DNA from: DAMCZI01 sp032095175
Lineage (GTDB): Bacteria; Bacillota; Clostridia; Clostridiales; Caloramatoraceae
DNA: 12,002 nt
Assembly (NCBI GenBank): GCA_032095175.1
Contig: DAMCZI010000076.1
Span: forward strand, 1 to 12,002
Direction: 5' to 3'
Within the stretch, counting starts at the first letter, position 1; the number at the start of each line of letters is the position of its first letter. A model generated the notes under the pieces. The model was not told the DNA's origin and made no database searches. It saw only the letters and a list, made by a program, of their open reading frames with translations. Of the stretch, positions 7,185 through 12,002 are shown in pieces. A program made the position numbers and the translations under genes.

Positions 7185-7208
7185 TAATGTGATTTCTCGA
7201 GGTTTTTT
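7172..7208 (+). terminator. Attenuator terminator upstream of the GNAT gene
   Basis: The left arm 7172-7184 (CCTGGGGAGTCAC), loop TAAT and right arm 7189-7202 (GTGATTTCTCGAGG) pair with one G-G mismatch and a one-base bulge, then six Ts (7203-7208). It sits before the ribosome site (AAGGGGG, 7216-7222), so it would stop transcription before the gene unless the upstream hairpin forms. Confidence 0.7.
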
Positions 7209-7229
7209 GTGTTTTAAGGGGGAATTTTA

Positions 7230-8051
7230 ATGATAAGACTTTTAACTCAGAGAGATATCGATGAAGTTATGAAATACCTAAAAAGAAACCATATTGAGGT
7301 TACTTTTCAAATAGGTAATATTAAAGAATTTGGACTGGAAAATGATAGAGACAAAAAAAGGTGTGGGGATTATTATGGCTATTTTGAGGATGGAAGGCTT
7401 AAGGGTATCCTTCCCTTCTATAATCTTGGAAGCTGTATACCACATTATGAAAGTCCCAATGCAATAATGGAGTTTGCCAATATAATGAATATCAGCAGGT
7501 TTCAGTTTCTACTTGGAATGGAGAAAATTATAAAGCCTATATATGATAAATTAGAGAATAAGAAAATTCATTCCTATGAAAGCTGTAGTTACTTTATAAA
7601 CAAGAATTTTACTCCATTCACCCTGGAGGATGTTGAGATTGAGAATGCAAGGGATATACCTCTTAATAAGGCAGTTGAATATGCACTGGAAGCAGGACTC
7701 AAGGGATTTGGAAGAGAAATACCCTATGATGTTGAGGCAAAATCAATTATGCAAGAATCAGTAGAAGAAGATTATGTATTTCTTATAAAAGATGATAAAA
7801 TAGTTGCCCAGGCAAATATCCAAACTACCACAGATGAGATAAATCAAATAGGTGGTGTATACACATCCGAAGAGGAAAGAGGAAAGGGATACTGCAAGGC
7901 TGTTGTATCAGAGATTTGTAAAAGGATAACAGCGAGGGGAAAGATACCAACCTTAATGGTAGTAAAGAAAAACACTCCAGCGGTAAAAGCATACAGCGCA
8001 CTTGGGTTTAAACACTATGACGATTACCTGCTTATAGAATTTGAAAAATAA
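7230..8051 (+). CDS. GNAT family N-acetyltransferase with an N-terminal extra domain
   Basis: A 273-residue cytosolic protein whose C-terminal half is a GNAT domain that moves an acetyl group from acetyl-CoA to an amine. The acetyl-CoA motif A is clear: GGVYTSEEERGKGYCKAVV (208-226), with RGKG at 217-220 binding the pyrophosphate. It is followed by the usual helix NTPAVKAYSALGF (248-260). The first 130 residues or so resemble the degenerate N-terminal GNAT-like domain found in some two-domain clostridial acetyltransferases, but this is inference. AAGGGGG lies 7 bases before the ATG. The gene is alone: its own promoter and attenuator-like leader come before it, and a terminator comes after. 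The acceptor is unknown. Regulation through the leader suggests it answers to a small molecule or to translation stress. Confidence 0.88.
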   Translation: MIRLLTQRDIDEVMKYLKRNHIEVTFQIGNIKEFGLENDRDKKRCGDYYGYFEDGRLKGILPFYNLGSCIPHYESPNAIMEFANIMNISRFQFLLGMEKIIKPIYDKLENKKIHSYESCSYFINKNFTPFTLEDVEIENARDIPLNKAVEYALEAGLKGFGREIPYDVEAKSIMQESVEEDYVFLIKDDKIVAQANIQTTTDEINQIGGVYTSEEERGKGYCKAVVSEICKRITARGKIPTLMVVKKNTPAVKAYSALGFKHYDDYLLIEFEK

Positions 8052-8060
8052 ATATTATGG

Positions 8061-8096
8061 AGCAGAAGGATTAAAATATTATATCCTTCTGCTTTT
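8061..8096 (+). terminator. Terminator after the GNAT gene
   Basis: A perfect 11-bp stem, AGCAGAAGGAT (8061-8071) with ATCCTTCTGCT (8083-8093), an 11-base loop and a short T tail, 10 bases past the stop codon. Confidence 0.8.
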
Positions 8097-8144
8097 GGCT
8101 AAAAATAGTGTATAATTTAGAATGAAAAGATAAATTATCCTATA

Positions 8145-8186
8145 TTAATTGCACTAAAGATTCTACATTGGGTATTGTGCGATTAA
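8145..8186. repeat. Spaced inverted repeat upstream of the patatin gene
   Basis: TTAATTGCAC (8145-8154) and GTGCGATTAA (8177-8186) pair over 10 positions with one G-U, 22 bases apart. A perfect TATAAT lies just before it at 8111-8116, without a clear -35. It may be a leader hairpin or operator of the patatin gene. Confidence 0.35.
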
Positions 8187-8267
8187 TGAATCAAGGAATA
8201 TGATTTCACATAAATGTTAAGAGCAGAGCAATATAGAATCATTTATGCGAAACATATAGGATGCATT

Positions 8268-8273
8268 GGAGGG
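8268..8273 (+). promoter_or_regulatory. Ribosome binding site fixing a TTG start for the patatin gene
   Basis: GGAGGG lies six bases before TTG at 8280. The in-frame ATG at 8214 has no ribosome site, and its 22 extra residues look unlike the start of patatin proteins. Confidence 0.75.
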
Positions 8274-8279
8274 ATAGCT

Positions 8280-9062
8280 TTGAAAATTGGTTTATGTCTT
8301 ACAGGTGGAGGAGCAAAGGGGGCATTTGAGGCAGGAATAATAAAAAGGCTGCATGAGAATGGAATATGCCCTGAAATTGTTACTGGAACCTCCATAGGAG
8401 CAATTAATGGCTACTTTATGATGAAAGGCTGCTATAAGGAACTTATCAGCTTCTGGAGTGATATTGATGGGAAAAACCTGGATGTTAAAATAGGAAGGAC
8501 AATAGATAACTCACCTGTGATCAATTATTTATCAGAACTTGAAGGTGACAATTTAAATGTTAGAAATATGTATATAAACTATGTAATGGTTGAAAACAGC
8601 AAGCTAGTAGAAGAGATTCATGATATAAAGTACATGGACAAAGAAGGTGCCCTTAATTGTGTAAGATACAGTGCCCTTCTTCCAGCAAGACCGGTTGAAG
8701 GAAGCGGTGAGGAAGCAATTAAGAAATTTGACTCCTCTAAGCTTTTTGAAAACTTTAAAGAGGATGTAATGGCAGGGATATACCATGGGTACAAGCTTGA
8801 CGGAGGAATATTGAATAATAATCTTTTAGCTCCATTTATAAAAAATCCAGTGGATAAGCTGATTATCATTGGTCTTAAGGATGATTACAGTGTTCCTAAG
8901 TACATATATGATTACTATGACAAAGAAAAGGTGATTGTAATAATACCCGATGTAAAGATAATGCCTGAGGATACCATAAGGTTTGAGAAGGAATACTGCA
9001 GCAGCATGCTTGAAAGAGGATACAGGTTATCAGAAAAGCTGGTTGGACAATTGAGGCATTAA
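8280..9062 (+). CDS. Patatin-like phospholipase / acyl hydrolase
   Basis: A 260-residue cytosolic lipid acyl hydrolase with the Ser-Asp dyad of patatins. From the chosen start the oxyanion-hole loop is LTGGGAKG (7-14), the nucleophile elbow is GTSIGAING with Ser38, and the catalytic Asp174 is in KLDGGILNNN. All essential residues are intact. The short length, and the glycine loop directly at the N terminus, match small bacterial patatins. The start is TTG with a strong GGAGGG site. It is preceded by the GNAT terminator and about 180 bp containing a candidate -10 and an inverted repeat, so it likely has its own promoter. The lipid substrate cannot be told. Confidence 0.9.
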   Translation: MKIGLCLTGGGAKGAFEAGIIKRLHENGICPEIVTGTSIGAINGYFMMKGCYKELISFWSDIDGKNLDVKIGRTIDNSPVINYLSELEGDNLNVRNMYINYVMVENSKLVEEIHDIKYMDKEGALNCVRYSALLPARPVEGSGEEAIKKFDSSKLFENFKEDVMAGIYHGYKLDGGILNNNLLAPFIKNPVDKLIIIGLKDDYSVPKYIYDYYDKEKVIVIIPDVKIMPEDTIRFEKEYCSSMLERGYRLSEKLVGQLRH

Positions 9063-9120
9063 TCCAGTGGCTGGTATATAAAATTTGAAATAGCCTATAT
9101 ATGTAAATAAACATGATTTG

Positions 9121-9129
9121 TGTTATAAT
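9121..9129 (+). promoter_or_regulatory. Extended -10 promoter of the flavin reductase / BI-1 pair
   Basis: TGTTATAAT (TG, one base, TATAAT) is a perfect extended -10 element, 29 bases before the start codon. No strong -35 is seen, as is common with extended -10 promoters. Confidence 0.6.
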
Positions 9130-9158
9130 ATACAATAAATGATTTGGAGGAGTTTTAA

Positions 9159-9680
9159 ATGTATAGAGAAATTAAATTTACTGATATGTCAAAGGAGCTT
9201 TTAGAACAGCTTCAGAAGGGAGCCTTTCTTACTGTAAAAAGTGGAGAAAAGGTAAATACAATGACCATAGCATGGGGTTCACTTGGCTATATGTGGAACA
9301 AACCTGTATTTACAGCTATGGTAAGAGAATCAAGATATACACATGATATTATTGAAAGTGCAAAGGATTTTACTGTAAGTCTTCCTCTAAATGGACAGAT
9401 GAAAAATGAGCTTTCAATTTGCGGTACAAAATCCGGAAGGAATATGGATAAGTTTAAGGAATGCGGATTAAACTTACGACATGATGAAGATATAGAATCA
9501 CCTGTAATAGACAATTGTGATTTACATATTGAGTGTAAAATAGTATACAAGCAGCAGATGAATGATGAGAACCTAGACAGCAATGTAAAGGAAAGAGCAT
9601 ATGCATCAGGGGATTTTCATACCCTTTATTACGGGGAGATAGTTAAGATAATTTTAAAGGATGAAAGAAAAGAAGTATAA
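9159..9680 (+). CDS. Flavin reductase-like FMN-binding protein (flavoredoxin type)
   Basis: A 173-residue cytosolic protein of the flavin-reductase-like split-barrel family, which binds FMN and takes part in electron transfer or flavin reduction. Family features seen are the N-terminal strand GAFLTVKSG (21-29), TMTIAWGSLG (34-43), which recalls the usual N-x-M-T-I-gW pattern, the helix RESRYTHDII (56-65) near the flavin, CGTKSGRNMDKF (88-99), and the C-terminal FHTLYYGEIV (153-162). The length is normal. GGAGGAG precedes the ATG at good spacing. The stop is 23 bases before the BI-1 gene, with no terminator between, so the two are probably co-transcribed. The electron partner is unknown; a desulfoferrodoxin- or rubredoxin-type partner is not in view. 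Confidence 0.9.
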   Translation: MYREIKFTDMSKELLEQLQKGAFLTVKSGEKVNTMTIAWGSLGYMWNKPVFTAMVRESRYTHDIIESAKDFTVSLPLNGQMKNELSICGTKSGRNMDKFKECGLNLRHDEDIESPVIDNCDLHIECKIVYKQQMNDENLDSNVKERAYASGDFHTLYYGEIVKIILKDERKEV

Positions 9681-9703
9681 TAATTTATTAAGGAGGGGTT
9701 TTT

Positions 9704-10384
9704 ATGGAAAGAATTTATGAAGAAAGCAGATCTGATTTTATTTCTAAAGTTATGGCTCATATGGGAATAGGCTTGCTTATTACATTTATAACAGCATATC
9801 TGACATACAGCAGTTATGCATTGCAGGTTATGATATTTAGTTCAAACGTTGTATTTTTTGGACTTATCATTACAGAATTTCTTCTCGTTATATTCTTGAC
9901 AAGAAGAATAGACAAAATGACTCTTACAGGTGCAAGGATTGGATTTGCTGCATATGCAATGGTAAATGGGCTTACACTAAGTGCAATATTTATGGTATAC
10001 ACAGAGGCATCTCTCTTTTATGTTTTCGCCATTGCATCAGCAACATTTATAGGTGCCGGACTTTTTGGAATAGCAACAAAGAAGGATATGAGTACAATAG
10101 GTCATTTTTTAACACTCTCACTTATAGGAATTATAGTAATAAGCATTGCAAACATATTTTTAAGACTTCCAATGCTTGAAACAGGTATTTCAGTAGTTGG
10201 TGTACTTGTTTTCACAGGATTAACTGCATATGATATGCAGAAGCTTAAAAAGCTTCATTATGGATGTTATACAATGGATTCAGATGCAGCTTCAAAATAT
10301 GCAATAATAGGGGCATTGGAACTTTATCTAGACTTTATAAATCTATTCTTATATCTATTAAGACTTTTCGGAAAAAGAAAGTAG
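9704..10384 (+). CDS. Bax inhibitor-1 / YccA family membrane protein
   Basis: A 226-residue integral membrane protein with about seven predicted helices covering most of its length. It belongs to the TMBIM/BI-1 family, whose characterised bacterial member YetJ of Bacillus subtilis is a pH-sensitive calcium leak channel. Signature stretches are FTGLTAYDMQKLKK (170-183) and GALELYLDFINLFLYLLR (203-220). D177 and D210 sit where the YetJ aspartate pair is expected, though I place this from memory. AAGGAGGGG precedes the ATG. It is the second gene of a pair with the FMN protein and is followed by a strong terminator. Its cellular role in clostridia is not established. Confidence 0.93.
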   Translation: MERIYEESRSDFISKVMAHMGIGLLITFITAYLTYSSYALQVMIFSSNVVFFGLIITEFLLVIFLTRRIDKMTLTGARIGFAAYAMVNGLTLSAIFMVYTEASLFYVFAIASATFIGAGLFGIATKKDMSTIGHFLTLSLIGIIVISIANIFLRLPMLETGISVVGVLVFTGLTAYDMQKLKKLHYGCYTMDSDAASKYAIIGALELYLDFINLFLYLLRLFGKRK

Positions 10385-10393
10385 CAGTACAAG

Positions 10394-10433
10394 AAAGGCC
10401 AGGTAACGTATTTTGTTATCCGGCCTTTAATTT
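10394..10433 (+). terminator. Terminator after the BI-1 gene
   Basis: AAAGGCC-A-GGTAAC pairs with GTTATC-C-GGCCTTT (one mismatch, one G-U), loop of 7, followed by AATTT. It begins 10 bases past the stop codon. Its GGTAAC segment echoes the arm of the palindrome that follows. Confidence 0.8.
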
Positions 10434-10527
10434 AGGTAACAGGCTTTTGAGTTATGAGTTATTTAAGAAAAAGTATCTTCAATGCTTTCCTTTCATAAAT
10501 AACCCATAACTCAAGTGCCTGTTACCT
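10434..10527. repeat. 94-nt palindromic element between BI-1 and dsdA
   Basis: Arms 10434-10467 and 10494-10527 are inverted copies of 34 bp with 4 mismatches. They begin AGGTAACAGGC and contain TTGAGTTATG. Inside the loop, AAAGTAT and ATGCTTT pair again, leaving the five-base apex CTTCA. The whole unit can fold into one long hairpin. It has no reading frame of its own and no transposase. Such a form fits a REP/MITE-like dispersed element or a stable RNA hairpin. Confidence 0.8.
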
Positions 10528-10552
10528 CGTTATTTAAGAATTTAAAATGCAG

Positions 10553-10558
10553 AGGAGG
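10553..10558 (+). promoter_or_regulatory. Ribosome binding site fixing the dsdA start
   Basis: AGGAGG lies seven bases before the ATG at 10566. The frame stays open to a GTG at 10515, but that start lies inside the palindrome arm and has no ribosome site. Confidence 0.8.
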
Positions 10559-10565
10559 AAAATCC

Positions 10566-11834
10566 ATGAGGGAATATGATAAAAAAATTCTTGAAGACAT
10601 AGTTTCACTAAAGCCTGTTTTATGGAATAATTCTAAAAAGGATAAAAGTAATGTTGTACTACCTCAACTTGAATTAGGCTATGAGGATATACTAGATGCT
10701 CAAAAGAGGCTTAAAAGATTTGCTCCACTCATAAAAAGACTTTTTCCAGAGACTGAAGATGGAATCATTGAATCTCCCTTTGTTGATATATCATCGTCTA
10801 AAAACGAACTTGAAGCTCTAACAGGAAAGAGAGTAAAGGGAAGTGTATATTTAAAGTGTGACAGCCATTTAAAGGTTGCTGGCTCCATAAAGGCAAGGGG
10901 CGGAATATATGAAGTTTTAAAGCATGCTGAGGATATAGTGTTAAAAAGCAGAATGCTTTCCATTGATGATGACTACTCAAAGCTTGGTGATGATGAGTTT
11001 AGAAAGCTTTTCTCCCAATACAGCATAGCAGTAGGCTCCACGGGAAATCTTGGATTAAGCATTGGAATCATGTCCTCTGCCCTTGGATTTAAGGTTTCAG
11101 TCCATATGTCAAGGGATGCAAAGGAATGGAAGAAAAAGCTTTTAAGAAGCAGGGGAGCTGTTGTAGTTGAGTATGATGATGACTACAGCAAGGCTGTTGA
11201 AGAAGGAAGAAAACAATGCCAAGGTGATGAAAAAGCATATTTTATAGATGATGAAAACTCAAAGGATTTATTTTTAGGCTACAGTGTTGCTGCACTAAGG
11301 CTTAAAGATCAGTTGTGCACTCTTGGGTTAAAGGTGGACAACCAACATCAAATGTATGTCTATCTCCCATGTGGCGTTGGAGGTGCCCCAGGGGGAATAA
11401 CCTTTGGACTAAAACACATTTTTGGAGACCATGTCCACTGTTATTTTGTTGAACCGACCCATTCACCCTGCATGCTCCTAGGATTACTTACAGAAAAATT
11501 TTCAAACCTCCATGTAAGGGATTATGGAATAGACAACATAACAGAAGCCGACGGACTTGCAGTTGGTTCCCCATCAAAGCTTGTATCCACAGTAGCTGAA
11601 AAACTTATAGATGGAGTCTACACCACAGAGGATGCAATGCTATTCAAACTCCTTGCCATGCTAAAGGACACCCAAAACATAAAAATAGAACCCTCAGCAG
11701 CCTCAAGCCTCCTCGGCCCAACCCTAACAGACACCCCCAAAAACACCCTCCACATCTGCTGGGCAACAGGCGGCTCATTCCTCCCAGAAGACCTCTATAC
11801 GGACATGTATAAAAAAGGAAAGGTTACAATATAG
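10566..11834 (+). CDS. dsdA: D-serine ammonia-lyase (D-serine dehydratase)
   Basis: A cytosolic PLP enzyme that converts D-serine to pyruvate and ammonia, detoxifying D-serine and feeding carbon and nitrogen. The 422 residues are close to the family length. The Schiff-base lysine is K109 in GSIKARGGIYE; the phosphate-binding loop is GSTGNLGLS (157-165); the glycine-rich PCGVGGAPGG (268-277) and EPTHSPCMLLGL (296-307) are typical of DsdA rather than of threonine dehydratase. No LysR-type regulator dsdC or permease dsdX is present in the window. The gene stands behind the BI-1 terminator and the palindrome, and I see no clear promoter in between. Its last 190 bases are markedly C-rich and G-poor compared with the rest. 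The stop overlaps the first base of a hairpin (GGGATAA/TTATCCC). Confidence 0.95.
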   Translation: MREYDKKILEDIVSLKPVLWNNSKKDKSNVVLPQLELGYEDILDAQKRLKRFAPLIKRLFPETEDGIIESPFVDISSSKNELEALTGKRVKGSVYLKCDSHLKVAGSIKARGGIYEVLKHAEDIVLKSRMLSIDDDYSKLGDDEFRKLFSQYSIAVGSTGNLGLSIGIMSSALGFKVSVHMSRDAKEWKKKLLRSRGAVVVEYDDDYSKAVEEGRKQCQGDEKAYFIDDENSKDLFLGYSVAALRLKDQLCTLGLKVDNQHQMYVYLPCGVGGAPGGITFGLKHIFGDHVHCYFVEPTHSPCMLLGLLTEKFSNLHVRDYGIDNITEADGLAVGSPSKLVSTVAEKLIDGVYTTEDAMLFKLLAMLKDTQNIKIEPSAASSLLGPTLTDTPKNTLHICWATGGSFLPEDLYTDMYKKGKVTI

Positions 11835-11868
11835 GGATAATGCGTAGCATCCTACCTAGGTTTATCCC
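11834..11868 (+). other. Hairpin at the dsdA 3' end, overlapping the repeat
   Basis: GGGATAA (11834-11840) pairs with TTATCCC (11862-11868), and inside it GTAG-CATC-CTAC forms a second stem. It begins at the last base of the stop codon. No T run follows, so it is not a classical terminator. It lies mostly within the inverted repeat copy. In the left copy the equivalent outer arms no longer match each other. Confidence 0.5.
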
Positions 11869-11893
11869 TAATAGACCGTGAAAGTCAAGAAAT
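11841..11893 (-). repeat. Right copy of the 53-bp inverted dispersed repeat
   Basis: Reverse complement of 1-53 with three mismatches. It starts seven bases after the dsdA stop codon. The sequence after it (11894-12002) may be the rest of the same element, because the left copy is cut by the window edge at exactly this point. Confidence 0.85.
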
Positions 11894-12002
11894 ATTGCTT
11901 ACGTCGACTACTCCGCTCGCAAAGAAGTTGTAAGATGTCAAAATGGTGATAGCCTAAGAACTTTTGAGAACTCGTATATGCTGCAAAATTCTAACATTTC
12001 GT
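11894..12002. other. Non-coding tail, probable continuation of the dispersed repeat
   Basis: I find no credible gene here. The sequence continues without a break from the 53-bp repeat and is relatively GC-rich at 11900-11925 (TCGAC, CCGCTCGC). It contains a direct repeat AGAACT twice near 11958-11973. Whether it belongs to the repeat cannot be decided within this window. Confidence 0.4.

Larger units (their letters stand above)
6931..7229. other. Divergent control region between the lipoprotein and GNAT genes
   Basis: These 299 bp hold the leftward candidate -10 elements (6969-6974, 7015-7020), a 15-bp dyad ATATCA-ATG-TGATAT (7054-7068), the rightward promoter (7072-7099) and the structured GNAT leader (about 7106-7229). 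The dyad ends three bases before the rightward -35, a plausible place for a regulator to bind. Confidence 0.6.

Noticed and set aside
9287..9583. 98-codon minus-strand frame inside the flavin reductase gene
   Set aside because: Antisense shadow of a well-supported gene, with no family features.
10264..10509. Plus-strand open frame overlapping the BI-1 3' end and the palindrome
   Set aside because: It runs through the terminator and the hairpin arm, and lies out of frame within a clear gene.
1..12002. CRISPR array, transposase, tRNA or rRNA genes
   Set aside because: No regularly spaced direct repeats, no DDE-type protein and no recognisable structural RNA gene were found.

Overview
The window looks like chromosomal DNA of a low-GC, spore-former-type Firmicute, most likely Clostridium in the strict sense. 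Supporting signs are A/T-rich intergenic DNA, strong AGGAGG-type ribosome sites, AGA/AGG arginine codons, TATAAT-type promoters, intrinsic terminators, and a gene set (M42 aminopeptidase, patatin, flavoredoxin-like protein, Bax-inhibitor-like protein, DsdA) common in that group. Species cannot be named from the sequence alone.

Layout: genes diverge from a control region at about 6931-7229. Leftward (minus strand), from the centre out, are a lipoprotein of unknown function (5944-6930), a cation diffusion facilitator with a manganese-type site (4427-5593), tyrosyl-tRNA synthetase tyrS (3107-4324), a flavin amine oxidase (1248-2939) and an M42 metallo-aminopeptidase (114-1148). Rightward (plus strand) are a GNAT acetyltransferase behind a structured leader (7230-8051), a patatin-like lipase with a TTG start (8280-9062), a flavin-reductase-like FMN protein and a Bax-inhibitor-1 family membrane protein that look co-transcribed (9159-10384), and D-serine ammonia-lyase dsdA (10566-11834). 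A decayed gene remnant lies at about 5727-5905. No rRNA, tRNA, CRISPR array, transposase or phage gene is visible.

The genes do not form one obvious pathway. They read as housekeeping and accessory metabolism: peptide turnover, amine or amino-acid oxidation, tRNA charging, metal export, D-serine breakdown, lipid hydrolysis. Most carry their own ribosome site, and several carry their own terminator.

The most notable features are non-coding. (1) A 53-bp sequence at the very left edge recurs in inverted orientation just after dsdA, with 3 mismatches, and probably belongs to a longer dispersed repeat. (2) The GNAT leader (about 7106-7229) carries mutually exclusive hairpins, the second an intrinsic terminator. 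It resembles a riboswitch, with end motifs like the ykkC family but without that family's conserved core. (3) A 94-nt near-perfect palindrome lies between the BI-1 gene and dsdA.
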